Notes under the pieces: generated by a model
Told to the model about the DNA's origin: nothing
What the model saw: only the letters and a program-made list of their open reading frames with translations
Database searches by the model: none
Shown: in pieces, positions 42,519-51,823 of the stretch
How the letters are laid out: every line of letters starts with the position of its first letter
Numbering within the stretch: position 1 is the stretch's first letter
Assembly: GCA_002839675.1 (NCBI GenBank)
Contig: PGYM01000001.1
Location: 920,683 to 984,682, forward strand
Origin: Methanomicrobiales archaeon HGW-Methanomicrobiales-1
GTDB lineage: Archaea > Halobacteriota > Methanomicrobia > Methanomicrobiales > Methanospirillaceae
DNA length: 64,000 bases
Direction of reading: 5' to 3'
Translations under genes and position numbers: made by a program

Positions 42519-45110
42519 ATGGTAAATCTGGATTTTAAAAACCCCCGGAACTATCTCATAGCCGGTCTCATCATTTTTCTCTCGCTTTTTGCGCTCTGGC
42601 TTCGTCTCATCCCGATGTTCCACATGGGGAATACCGATATTCTCAACATGGTTGCAATGGATGACCCGCTCTATAATCTTCGCCAGGTTGAACTGATCCT
42701 CGCAAATTTCCCGGGCTACGGCTGGTTCGAGGCATTGACCAACTATCCCCATGGGACGAATATATACTGGGGTCCGCTGTTTCCCACAATTATCGCTGTC
42801 TGTTGCCTCATCGTCGGTGCCACCACCCGCCCGGAGATTATCGGCATTGGTCTCCTTGTACCACCATTAATGGCTGCGGTAATCGTTGTGCTGATGTATT
42901 TCATCGGGAAGGTCTTTGGTGACTGGAAGACCGGACTCCTGGCAGCAGGATTTACTGCGATCGTATCGGGCCAGTTTTTTACAGTCTCATGGTATGGCTA
43001 CATCGATCACCACATCGCAGAAGTGCTCTTCTCAACACTGTTCTGCCTGATATACAGTTATGCGATTGTCTCTGATAAAAACACAAAAATTGATCTCAGG
43101 AATTTTGTAAGTTATAATAAAATCCTTTTTCTCTCATTACTCGCCGGTGTCTGTTATCTTCTCGGTCTTTTTGTAATGCCGACAATGATCCTGTTTGCCC
43201 TGATCGTGGGAATATTTACAGTAATCCAGTTTGTCGTTGATGTTTACCGCAACCGTACCAGTGAATATCTCCTGATAATAAATATAACCGTTTTTCTCGT
43301 GGCCATCCTCGGGTTGCTCCTCTTTGGCTTAAAAGACCCGGGCGTTGGTCTGTCCACCTATTCGATTGGTCATGTCTATGCCTATCTCGGACTTATCGGG
43401 GGTACGGTACTGCTTTACGGTTTAGCGTATTATCTCAAATGCAGGGAAAAAATCTGGTATCCCGCAGTAATTCTTGTCGGCGCAATGTGTTTTTCAGGAA
43501 TCCTGTATCTTGCAGCACCCCAGATCTATAACCTTCTCGTCTCATCCCTTTTCGCCTTTTTCGGCCAGCAACCGGTAACCGAAACCGTGCTGGAAGCACG
43601 GGGGTGGTCACTCGATCATGCGTGGATGTCGTTTAACTACGGGCTCATCCTGTTTGCCGGGGGAATATTGGTCATGCTCTATAACAACGGAAAAGATGAG
43701 CACCCGCACCAGGTATTTGCACTGGTCTGGTCGCTTGTCATGTTCCTCTCAACATGGCAGCATGTTCGGTACGAATATTACCTTGCAATAAATATCGCCC
43801 TCATGGCAGCGGTCTGCACGAGTTTTGTTTTCAGCAGGTATTGGTCAGAAATTTATTCGAGGATAACACGAAGCCGGAAGAACATTCACCCATCAGAAAT
43901 AAAAGAACAACCAAAAGAGAAATCTCCAAAAGGAAAGCACCAGAAGAAAGATCCGGGGAAACCCGAAAAGATTCCTGCCTTCACATATCTTATTATTATC
44001 ATTGCTATTCTTACCGCAGGAACAGGAATTCTCTTCGCATATTCTTCCGCATCCTACAGCTACACAAATGTGGTGAACAATGGCTACAACATGAATCCGG
44101 ACTGGCGGGAATCACTGGAATGGCTGGGGAATAATTCCCCGGAAACCGGTCTGGATTATTTGACCATTTACGATCCCAAGACGTTCCATTACCCGGAAAA
44201 GGCATATGGCGTTATGTCCTGGTGGGACTACGGGCATATGATTACCTACATTTCAAAACGGATTCCCAATGCCAACCCGTTCCAGCAGGGTGTAGCGGGA
44301 GATACCGGGGCTGCTGCATATTTCGTTTCAATCTCAGAAGAAAATGCCAATGAGATGCTGGACAAACTTGGTACGCGGTACGTAATCACGGATATCGAAA
44401 TGGATATGGGAAAATTCCCCGCTATGGCAACATGGTATAACCCGTCGCTTGCTGCGGATCCTTACATGAAAACCATGTTTATCCCCGATCAGAATGATCC
44501 TAACAGGTTAGAACCACGACTTTTGAATACGCTGCAGTATTATCTGACTATGGTTTCACGGCTTCACAACTTTGATGGTTCGATGACTCCGGCGACTGGG
44601 GTATATTATATCGAATATGCCGATCCGAGCATCACCAATGTATCGTTGCCGGTCATCATCAATGGAGTGTTGACGAATGCATCTGATGCTTCACAGCGTG
44701 TCGAACAATATAATCTGAAAGCACCGGACGGTTACCATGCAATCGCTCTTAGTTCATCACTGATTGATCCGGTAGGAAATGTCCCGGCACTACGTCACTA
44801 CCGGCTGATCCATGAGTCCCCGACTAATGTGTTCAATGCAAAGACACCGGATATAAAATACGTGAAAATTTTTGAATATGTTAAAGGGGCACACATCAAG
44901 GGGACCGGTATCATTGAACTGGACCTTATCTCCAATACCGGGCGGAATTTCACATACCGACAGGAGAGCGTTAATGGGGAATTTATCGTGCCCTTCTCTA
45001 CGACCGGCAATCCCTATGGTGTGAAAGCGACGGGCAAATACCGGATCACTGGTTCCAGTCAGGAATTCGATGTACCGGAATCGGCGGTTATGTTGGGAAG
45101 CAGTATCTGA
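42519..45110 (+). CDS. aglB: Oligosaccharyltransferase AglB (STT3 family)
   Basis: An 863-residue protein with about 12-13 N-terminal membrane helices and a C-terminal extracellular domain. Catalytic features: MDDPLYNLRQVE in the first external loop (Asp48/49, metal and peptide binding), YIDHHIAEV in the second loop region, and the sequon-binding MSWWDYGHM near residue 565. It transfers lipid-linked glycan to Asn in N-x-S/T, and so would modify the many secreted proteins encoded around it. A charged cytoplasmic loop rich in Lys (about 455-485) lies in the middle. A T-run follows the stop. Confidence 0.96.
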   Translation: MVNLDFKNPRNYLIAGLIIFLSLFALWLRLIPMFHMGNTDILNMVAMDDPLYNLRQVELILANFPGYGWFEALTNYPHGTNIYWGPLFPTIIAVCCLIVGATTRPEIIGIGLLVPPLMAAVIVVLMYFIGKVFGDWKTGLLAAGFTAIVSGQFFTVSWYGYIDHHIAEVLFSTLFCLIYSYAIVSDKNTKIDLRNFVSYNKILFLSLLAGVCYLLGLFVMPTMILFALIVGIFTVIQFVVDVYRNRTSEYLLIINITVFLVAILGLLLFGLKDPGVGLSTYSIGHVYAYLGLIGGTVLLYGLAYYLKCREKIWYPAVILVGAMCFSGILYLAAPQIYNLLVSSLFAFFGQQPVTETVLEARGWSLDHAWMSFNYGLILFAGGILVMLYNNGKDEHPHQVFALVWSLVMFLSTWQHVRYEYYLAINIALMAAVCTSFVFSRYWSEIYSRITRSRKNIHPSEIKEQPKEKSPKGKHQKKDPGKPEKIPAFTYLIIIIAILTAGTGILFAYSSASYSYTNVVNNGYNMNPDWRESLEWLGNNSPETGLDYLTIYDPKTFHYPEKAYGVMSWWDYGHMITYISKRIPNANPFQQGVAGDTGAAAYFVSISEENANEMLDKLGTRYVITDIEMDMGKFPAMATWYNPSLAADPYMKTMFIPDQNDPNRLEPRLLNTLQYYLTMVSRLHNFDGSMTPATGVYYIEYADPSITNVSLPVIINGVLTNASDASQRVEQYNLKAPDGYHAIALSSSLIDPVGNVPALRHYRLIHESPTNVFNAKTPDIKYVKIFEYVKGAHIKGTGIIELDLISNTGRNFTYRQESVNGEFIVPFSTTGNPYGVKATGKYRITGSSQEFDVPESAVMLGSSI

Positions 45111-45111
45111 T

Positions 45112-45137
45112 AAAGGAAAAGATGATCCCTTTTTTTG
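45112..45137 (+). terminator. Probable terminator after aglB
   Basis: AAAGGaaaagatgatCCCTTTTTTT: a short imperfect stem around a small loop followed by seven T residues, directly after the aglB stop. The stem is weak, so the T-run is the main evidence. Confidence 0.4.
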
Positions 45138-45783
45138 ATATTGGATCTTCCGGAATATCCATTTTTAATACAATTCGCTCTTGATTTTACCGTTTCTTGG
45201 TTTTTTAAGTTCCAGATAACCCTCCTTCATTTACCCGTCGTATGAGACTCATGGAATAATTGGTCTGGACCCTGATGGCAAATAAGCCCTATACAGGTTC
45301 CTTTTCCTTTGTCGGTATCCCTTTCAATCCCGGAAACCCCCAACAATTCCCTTTTTTCAGTTCGTTCGGAAAATAAGCCTTTAAATCACACGGTTTGCAA
45401 AAATGCGGCTGGAATACTCCCCCCTCCCAAAACCCATCAAATGCGTTTAAATCGAGGTGATTTTCCCCACGTAGTTACTCCATCCGGACACCCAAAACCC
45501 TGCCGGATTGCGAATATGGGGATCTTTTTTTCCGAGGGTAAAATTTCATTCACTTGTACATTTATTCCCCAACAAAAAAACTGGCAAAAACGGGTTCCCG
45601 CACTTCGCCAAGATCCCATGGACCCCGATAAGAACCCGTTCACTTGACCTGGATGTAACCTTCAGGAGGGATTATGCTCTGCCCTGAAAATGCAGGCGTA
45701 TGTTTTTCCGAAACGATCCCGTTATTCGGATCCTGCAGGGATTTATCGGGGAATATTAACAGAAGATACCAGGTAAATCCCCG
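45138..45783. other. Long intergenic stretch without a convincing gene
   Basis: About 650 bases between convergent aglB and the minus-strand regulator. Open frames exist (for example at 45309 and 45674 on the plus strand), but their content is Pro/Ser/Arg-rich with no domain; the second runs antisense through the regulator gene although GGAGG precedes its ATG. Several runs of T, C and A are present. A small RNA or decayed gene could lie here, but nothing specific is seen. Confidence 0.4.
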
Positions 45784-46575
45784 TCACCCTGGAGGGATAA
45801 ATGCCGGTTTTTCTGGCGTGTCTGCAAGATATTTCTCCAGGTATGTCCTCGCGTCCGGATCAATGAGATACCTTGCTGTTTTCCCGCTCCGGGCAACTTT
45901 CAGCATCCCGGCATCGCACAACCGGTTTGTGTGCCACGTCACCGCAGCGCCGGATATCCCCAGTATCTTTTCCAGATCGCCCCGGGTGGATTCAGGATTG
46001 TCCATGAGGTGGACAAATATCGCACGCTCCTTGTCGTTCCGCAGGAATTTTAAGACTTTCTGCTCGGTCTCGGAAAATCTCCCGGAATTTTCAAAATACC
46101 GTATATCGCCTTCCATGGCAAGCGTCGATATCTTACCGGTCACCCGCATGAGCGCAAGATGATACCGGAGGGATCCCCGGTTCAGTCCGGTTTCGCGGGA
46201 TAATTCATTGAAATAAATGCCCGGATTAGCCTGGATTTTCTCAAAAATAAGGGAGCGTGCCGGACTCCCGAGCACATTGCCTGCGGTAATTTTGCGATAG
46301 CCAAGGAACGTGAGGCTCTGTATGAAGAAAAACAGTTCAAACGGGACGAGCAGGATCGGCGAGATCGATTGTATCACCGTGACCAACATCAGGCGGGGCG
46401 GGAGTTCCCAGAACGTGATACGGACCGCATCTGCCCCGGACTGCCCCACTGAATCTGCATCGGTTGCCGGCACGACCACGTACCCGTGATTCGCTACTTG
46501 CGGCGTGGATATGACCGTCACTACGAGAGTCAGACAGATAATGGTGATGATGATCGCGAGATAATCCTCGTTCAT
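45784..46575 (-). CDS. Membrane-anchored tandem winged-helix transcription regulator (paralogue)
   Basis: A 263-residue protein. A first membrane helix lies at residues 5-23, then about 45 external residues, then a hydrophobic hairpin near 58-90. The DNA-binding part has two winged helices: FNELSRETGLNRGSLRYHLAL and RGDLEKILGISGAAVTWHTNRL, with IRYFENSGRFSETEQKVL in between. The linker and both helices match the regulator at 37948-38667 closely in spacing. It is divergent from the envelope gene run starting at 46993, which it may control. Confidence 0.85.
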   Translation of the reverse strand: MNEDYLAIIITIICLTLVVTVISTPQVANHGYVVVPATDADSVGQSGADAVRITFWELPPRLMLVTVIQSISPILLVPFELFFFIQSLTFLGYRKITAGNVLGSPARSLIFEKIQANPGIYFNELSRETGLNRGSLRYHLALMRVTGKISTLAMEGDIRYFENSGRFSETEQKVLKFLRNDKERAIFVHLMDNPESTRGDLEKILGISGAAVTWHTNRLCDAGMLKVARSGKTARYLIDPDARTYLEKYLADTPEKPAFIPPG

Positions 46576-46992
46576 TGGGAAATAGGTGTAAATTCTTTGG
46601 TCTTATAGTGTTATGATCTGGTTTTTGGGCCCGGAAACGCTCATGAACAGGAATTCATTTCGAACAATAATACTCTGGATACTGCGAGGCTCCCCGCCTC
46701 AGGGCATCTCCGAGGCACGGCAGGGCAGGGCAATAAGGTTTTAGTTTTTTTGATTCGCTCCGTGAGCAACCATCAGGTGCAGCAGTTTTTATCGCTACCG
46801 GGGTATGGGGATACTCCTTGGGAGATGCTTTGCCTTCGTGAGAGAAACGGTGTTACTTCTTGATAATCATTTGAGGGTTAAAAAAAATTGGCACCATCAT
46901 CAGCCAGGATTTTTACAGGAAAATCCATCACAGAATATTTCACGGGAATCATTTCACCATTTTTATTACCCGGTGCGTTCGACAATACGTAA
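46576..46992. other. Divergent intergenic region
   Basis: About 420 bases upstream of both the minus-strand regulator and the plus-strand envelope genes. No gene is supported. Near 46685-46735 a GC-rich stretch (GCGAGGCTCCCCGCCTCAGG and following GAGGCACGG) can fold into short hairpins and is followed by a T-run. Promoter elements for both directions are expected here. Confidence 0.4.
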
Positions 46993-47817
46993 ATGAACCG
47001 GAACTGGCCCTGCCCGACGATATGCTTACTGCTCTGCGTCACGCTTGTCATCAGTGCCGGGTGCATAGCCGATCCCAACCCGCGAATGTTTTCAACCAAC
47101 GTGGATTACAAATTCCAGGTCGTTTCCACCGGGCCTTTGACCAATGTCACGCTGTATGTGCCGCTGCCGGTGAAAAACGGAACACCGGTAGCCGGGACGT
47201 TTGTGCTGACAAAACAATACTTTTCGCAGGAAAATATTTCCCTTGATTTTGTCCGGTTCCCGCCGGGAATGGATCCCAACTGGACCAGTCCGGTACCGGG
47301 TGAAACGCCCTTGTTTCTCAAGATCCATGCCGACAGGTTCTACCCGAACAAGACCAATAATATCGAGTATTCGTTCTTTTATGAAAACAAGACCGCGTTA
47401 GACTCTCCGCTCGCATTTCCCGATACAATCTACCCGTTTGACAACCAGTCCGTTTTCCTGCAGAAAATAAATTTCTCGCAAGCATTGCCGGAAGTAACCG
47501 CGTCAAAAAATCCGGATCTCATCGTGTACAGGGATGTTGATGTCAACCAGAAGGTGATGCTCTATGCCGATTATTCTGCATCGCCGTCAACATGGGTGAA
47601 TATCTATTCCCAGGTGCTTGTCCTGAACAAGTGGGATGAACACGGGGATACCCGGGATAATTTTTACGCTGACAGTTATACCTGGTTCCATACCGGGGAC
47701 TCGCAGGGTTGGCAGGTGGCAAAAGGCCTGTTTATCAGGGCATCGGGGGATTACCCGAACCTTACCAGCCCGGCCTGGCAGATGGTATTGGACCGGGATG
47801 CCGGCAAAAACCGGTAA
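46993..47817 (+). CDS. Predicted lipoprotein, envelope-associated
   Basis: A 274-residue protein with signal peptide and lipobox ISAGC. The mature part is beta-rich with YKFQVVSTGPLTNVTLYVPLPV, KTNNIEYSFFYEN and WVNIYSQVLVLNKWDEHG, and has several N-x-S/T sequons. No domain was recognised. Genes of this layout are common in Methanomicrobiales. It begins the long plus-strand envelope run. Confidence 0.8.
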   Translation: MNRNWPCPTICLLLCVTLVISAGCIADPNPRMFSTNVDYKFQVVSTGPLTNVTLYVPLPVKNGTPVAGTFVLTKQYFSQENISLDFVRFPPGMDPNWTSPVPGETPLFLKIHADRFYPNKTNNIEYSFFYENKTALDSPLAFPDTIYPFDNQSVFLQKINFSQALPEVTASKNPDLIVYRDVDVNQKVMLYADYSASPSTWVNIYSQVLVLNKWDEHGDTRDNFYADSYTWFHTGDSQGWQVAKGLFIRASGDYPNLTSPAWQMVLDRDAGKNR

Positions 47818-47913
47818 CGCCGACATAATGTTCCCGACCGGTAAAGGGAATGGCTAGAAATTGTATATACCATGAGATGTAAAAATTGAATTAATTAAGG
47901 ATTTTGATTTAAT

Positions 47914-49299
47914 ATGAAACATAATACCGGCAAAGGAATTTTTGCAATCATGGTGCTTTTTTTCATCATCACTACCTGTTCTGCTGTTGAAAGTCCCGTT
48001 AGTATCGGGAGTGCCCCGGTGGGAATGATGGTTTCGGCAGCCGGAAGTGAGGCGATTGCCATACCATTTCCCGAACCAACACCTTCCGGCGAGAGTTCGG
48101 CCAGTTACACGAAATTAGAATTGACGCCCTCGTACATGAACTTCGTAGTCGAACCGGGCGAGAAAAAAGAGATGACCGTAACGGTCCGTAACCGGGACAC
48201 CAAAAGCGTTCATGTCCAGCCCATAGTCCGGCAGCAACCCTATGGCGGACCCTATGTTGCCGAGAATTCCTGGTTTGTGATAACTCCCGCCAGTGCCGAT
48301 ATCCCTGCCGGTGAGAGCGCGAAATTCTCCATGACAACTACCGTGCCGGAGGATACCGTGCGGGGATCATATTCTTCGATGCTCACCTTAACCGACGAGA
48401 CATATCCCACCCCTTACCCCCAGCCGTTTCCCAATTATATCCATACGCTCGGGCTCAGTGTCAGTGTTGCATCTTCTCCGGTCATCCTCATCTCCACTCC
48501 CTTTATCAGCGACCAGCTGGAATCCGGCGGGGAGTACAGCTATACCATTGATGTCAAAAATAAAGGAAAAACGCCCCTAGCCCTGAATGCCCGGATTGGC
48601 GACGAAAGCTACCCGTCCTATGGGTCATACGGGCCGCAGGCACCCCCGCTGGATGCAAAATCGTTCACCGTAAGCGGACCGTTTAACCTTCCGCCGGGCC
48701 AGAACGGGACGATCACGCTAAAGGTGAATGTGCCGCAGAACGCCAGCGGGTACTTCAACGGGAACCTGGACCTCGGTATCGATGATCCTGCGATACGGAT
48801 GGAGGAGAACCGGATCCAGCTCAATTTCCAGATCTGGAAACAACCTGAGGGAGGTTTTTCCAAAAAGTTCATGGTAACAACGCAGGAGCCCTTATCGCTC
48901 GAACTCAGTTCGTCGATGTACATGATGATGCCCATGACAGAGACGGGGACTCCCCGGGACATACCCCGCAGGGAGCCCTCGTTTGATGCCACGCTCACCG
49001 GGCCGGACGGAAATGCCAACCTGGTTCTCGTGGAGAAAGTGATCAAGGGTTCGGTGAACCTGGGTAATGACCCGATGCAGACTAACGGTGACCGGCCGGG
49101 TCAGTACCAGGAGAGCGGGACCCAGTATATCTTCACGTATTCCGCACAGGGAAGACCGGGCGAGTGGACGCTTGCCGTGATGCCGAGAAATACGCAGTCC
49201 TTTGAGTATAAGATCTCGCAGGGCGGGGATAATCCGTCACCGGGTTTCCCGTGGTTCACCCTGCCCAGCGGGCAGACGGGCAACACCACCCGCAAATAA
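47914..49299 (+). CDS. Secreted protein with Ig-like repeats
   Basis: A 461-residue protein with an N-terminal signal (GIFAIMVLFFIITTCSAVES). Two Ig-like regions of the NEW3/bacterial-surface type are visible: LELTPSYMNFVVEPGEKKEM...VTVRNRDTKSVHV near 68-100, and SGGEYSYTIDVKNKGKTPLALNARI near 200-230, with LPPGQNGTITLKVNVPQNAS. A final beta domain with TGPDGNANLVLVEKVIKG lies near 360-440. It has no C-terminal anchor and would be released or held by another protein. Several sequons are present. Confidence 0.78.
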   Translation: MKHNTGKGIFAIMVLFFIITTCSAVESPVSIGSAPVGMMVSAAGSEAIAIPFPEPTPSGESSASYTKLELTPSYMNFVVEPGEKKEMTVTVRNRDTKSVHVQPIVRQQPYGGPYVAENSWFVITPASADIPAGESAKFSMTTTVPEDTVRGSYSSMLTLTDETYPTPYPQPFPNYIHTLGLSVSVASSPVILISTPFISDQLESGGEYSYTIDVKNKGKTPLALNARIGDESYPSYGSYGPQAPPLDAKSFTVSGPFNLPPGQNGTITLKVNVPQNASGYFNGNLDLGIDDPAIRMEENRIQLNFQIWKQPEGGFSKKFMVTTQEPLSLELSSSMYMMMPMTETGTPRDIPRREPSFDATLTGPDGNANLVLVEKVIKGSVNLGNDPMQTNGDRPGQYQESGTQYIFTYSAQGRPGEWTLAVMPRNTQSFEYKISQGGDNPSPGFPWFTLPSGQTGNTTRK

Positions 49300-49436
49300 T
49301 CCTGTTTACGGAAATGTAATCTGACGCGTCCTGCCCGCCCGGGTTGGGTTCCTGCGGCAGAAGTGCCCGGGAAAATCCCGTCGGCCAAGGCACTGAAATA
49401 CCAGAGAACAAAAAACACAAGGGACGCTCTACCGTT

Positions 49437-50264
49437 ATGAATGCACACGAGTTGATGAAGATAGGCGGCGGGCTTGTCATCGCAGTCTTCCTTGCCGGGT
49501 GTCTTATCCTTGTTTTTTGTGTGCTCGGGATTACGGGCTACCAGTTGCCTCTTCCTGTTTCCGGAAATGCAGGTCCATCCCCCGCTCCTTTGGTATACGA
49601 CACAGTGATGACTCTTGAAGTCCCGCTGCCTGCATCTCCAAAAACCGTTCCCTACTACCGCGTGACATCTGTACAGAAATTTTCTTCCGGCACCGGAACT
49701 GCTCTTTTGGTAAGAGAAAATATCCCATCGATTGCTGAAGCACCCGTACTGGCAGAAAAAGCCCTTGCAAAATACGGGGGACTTCCGGCCGATGCGGTCC
49801 TTGAACGAACTGAGCAGTCATTCATGAACAAATATAATCTTAGGACCGGGATGGTCGAGGAGCAGTCCCCGCAGAATACCCGGGTCATGTACCGCCAGTA
49901 TGTCAACGATTCTCCGGTTATGGGTTCCGGGATAACGGTTTCGCTCGGAGAAGGCGGGGAACTTCTGGATATCTCCAAAGACTGGAGCACGCTTGAGTAT
50001 GCCGGGGATGGTCCGATCATCTCTGCAGAAAGTGCATGGGAAAAACTACAGCGGCAGGAACTGCTCATCCCCGTCCAGTGCAGTATTCTCGGGTATAACA
50101 TCACCCGGGTGCAGTTCGGGTACCATGTCGAGACCCACCTTCCCGATGCTTCGGCCCAACCAACGCCGCCAAACGTATGTACCCCGGTCTGGATCTTTTA
50201 CGGGAAAAAACCGGGAACTGACAGCGAGCCATTCCCGCTGATGGTCAATGCAACGGGGGGATAA
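49437..50264 (+). CDS. Membrane-anchored secreted protein of unknown function
   Basis: A 275-residue protein from ATG 49437. One N-terminal membrane segment (GLVIAVFLAGCLILVFCVLGI) is probably an anchor rather than a cleaved signal. The rest, with SVQKFSSGTGTALLVREN, AEKALAKYGGLPADAVLERTEQ and VSLGEGGELLDISKDWSTLEY, looks like PepSY/YcnI-type repeats as found in secreted inhibitor domains, though this is tentative. An upstream extension to 49344 is possible but has no signal character. Confidence 0.75.
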   Translation: MNAHELMKIGGGLVIAVFLAGCLILVFCVLGITGYQLPLPVSGNAGPSPAPLVYDTVMTLEVPLPASPKTVPYYRVTSVQKFSSGTGTALLVRENIPSIAEAPVLAEKALAKYGGLPADAVLERTEQSFMNKYNLRTGMVEEQSPQNTRVMYRQYVNDSPVMGSGITVSLGEGGELLDISKDWSTLEYAGDGPIISAESAWEKLQRQELLIPVQCSILGYNITRVQFGYHVETHLPDASAQPTPPNVCTPVWIFYGKKPGTDSEPFPLMVNATGG

Positions 50265-50297
50265 GCGACGAAATCCTGGTCTTGTATCATATTCATC

Positions 50298-50729
50298 GTG
50301 TTGCTGACAGGAATTATTGCAATTCCCGGAGTGAGTGCAGAGAATCAGACAATGGACACGTCGTACTACCTGACTCACGCAGATACTCTCGCCGGGCAGA
50401 AGGACATGTCACGTTACAGCAACATACTAAAACCAGAACCCATCCACACGATGAATGCAACCACGGCCCGTCTTTACCCGAACGTGACCTGGTGCGGGAG
50501 CAATGGATGCATGGTAAACAGGCCGTGTTCCTTCCCGTTTACCCGGTGCGAATCCCCGCTCACACTCATGGTCATGTATAACGTGAACGCAACCAACCCC
50601 GGCCAGCCCGGGCCGGTGATCGGGTACAGCCTGACGGGGTGGCCGCTTAAAAATCCGGTATATATTTTCGGGGCCGGAAAACTTGATCTCTTCGGGCCGT
50701 TTGGCGATTTGGCAGGGTGGTTTTCATGA
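50298..50729 (+). CDS. Small secreted protein
   Basis: A 143-residue protein from GTG 50298. It is in the same frame as the preceding gene, 33 bases after its stop. The hydrophobic stretch of its signal (CIIFIVLLTGIIAIPGVSA) extends upstream of the first usable start codon, so the true start may be non-canonical or the N-terminus eroded. The mature part has four cysteines (WCGSNGCMVNRPC...RC) suited for disulfides. Its stop overlaps the next gene (ATGA). Confidence 0.65.
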   Translation: MLLTGIIAIPGVSAENQTMDTSYYLTHADTLAGQKDMSRYSNILKPEPIHTMNATTARLYPNVTWCGSNGCMVNRPCSFPFTRCESPLTLMVMYNVNATNPGQPGPVIGYSLTGWPLKNPVYIFGAGKLDLFGPFGDLAGWFS

Positions 50730-51820
50730 ACCCGTTTATCGATATTCCCCTGATAGGGCCCCTGTTTGGTTATTTTATTGTCTTCCTCATCCCGCCGCTC
50801 CTTGTCGGGGGATATGCCCTGCTCCTGTTTACCGCAATCAACCGGATCCCCCGGCGTTCGGTCAGGTTGCTTGTCGCCATTATTATCGCAGTCATCTTGT
50901 CACTGGCAAATTATTCCTATGAGAATTTCCTGCGGACTTTCCTGACTACCGGCCAGTTCATATCGCTTGGCTCGTCCTCATTTATTATTACCTCATTTCT
51001 TGGCCTGACTATCATGGCCCTGGGCGCAATTTTTGCCTGGCATCTCATGGCAGTTCACCTCCGGCCAAAATATCCGCGATTGTTATTTTTTGCCTGTTTT
51101 GTCATCTCATTCCTTTCCGCGTTCCTGATGGGGTTTGCAGCATTGTTTGGCCCGGCAGCAACCGGCACCATTACCTCCATGCTGGACATACAGACCACTG
51201 ACATTATCTTCCAGATGTTCCGGTTTTTCGAGATGGTGCTGTTTGGCCTCATAGTACTGGGACTGTATGAATTCCTGCAGGAACTGGGCTTAAAACTGGC
51301 GCACCTGCAGCACAATTACCTGGCATATCTTGCTGTGCCAATCATCGTAATCTTCCTGTTCACCCCGTTTTGTATCGGGTGCTGTGCCCTGAGCCTCACC
51401 CTTCTTATGAGCGGGATTCGTTCAACAATGATTCGAAGAATTATCGTTATTGCAATTCCGGTCACCCTTGTTCTTACCGGGTTCTGGCTCACCGGCATGT
51501 CGGGTTATCATGGTCCGGAGTATGCGGGACTTATTGCCTTTGCCCTTCTTGCGTTTGCGGTCATTACGCCTCTGTTCCTTTTCGAGCGGACATTTGACCG
51601 GATCACGGTCAACGGTATATGGATCGTTGCCGGTGCAATCTTTACGGTCACCATTTCAGAATATTTTTACAATAGCTTACCTGCCACCAGCTTCCCACCG
51701 GAAGTTCCTTTCCTGTTATCCTTATACATAATCGCGATACTGGTTGCGTGCATCGGACAGAGCGTGATTCTCCGTGCAGTGGGTGCGTATGAGCAACAGA
51801 CGTTTGGGACGGGGGAATAA
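50726..51820 (+). CDS. Polytopic membrane protein of unknown function
   Basis: About 364 residues with nine to ten membrane helices and very short loops. It is coupled to the preceding gene by a four-base overlap. Residues 212-265 hold FCIGCCALSL (Cys216, Cys219, Cys220), an MIRR pair, and GYHGPEY with His262, a Cys-Arg-His order that recalls exosortase/archaeosortase catalytic residues, but the distances are shorter than in the family and the conserved NxxR is absent. A transport or scaffold role is as likely. Its position among anchored envelope proteins is notable. Confidence 0.8.
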   Translation: MNPFIDIPLIGPLFGYFIVFLIPPLLVGGYALLLFTAINRIPRRSVRLLVAIIIAVILSLANYSYENFLRTFLTTGQFISLGSSSFIITSFLGLTIMALGAIFAWHLMAVHLRPKYPRLLFFACFVISFLSAFLMGFAALFGPAATGTITSMLDIQTTDIIFQMFRFFEMVLFGLIVLGLYEFLQELGLKLAHLQHNYLAYLAVPIIVIFLFTPFCIGCCALSLTLLMSGIRSTMIRRIIVIAIPVTLVLTGFWLTGMSGYHGPEYAGLIAFALLAFAVITPLFLFERTFDRITVNGIWIVAGAIFTVTISEYFYNSLPATSFPPEVPFLLSLYIIAILVACIGQSVILRAVGAYEQQTFGTGE

Positions 51821-51823
51821 TTT

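Noticed and set aside
45674-46162. Open frame on the plus strand with a GGAGG site before its ATG
   Set aside because: It runs antisense into the winged-helix regulator, and its sequence has no domain or signal pattern.
46685-46735. tRNA or small structured RNA gene in the GC-rich hairpin stretch
   Set aside because: No cloverleaf, anticodon arm or TTCGA-type T-loop could be drawn; only short hairpins are present.
46805-46996. 63-codon open frame before the 47-kb lipoprotein
   Set aside because: No domain, signal or ribosome binding site; it lies in a divergent promoter region.
49344-49436. N-terminal extension of the 49.4-kb membrane protein
   Set aside because: The extra 31 residues are polar and would bury the membrane anchor; the ATG at 49437 gives a normal N-terminus.
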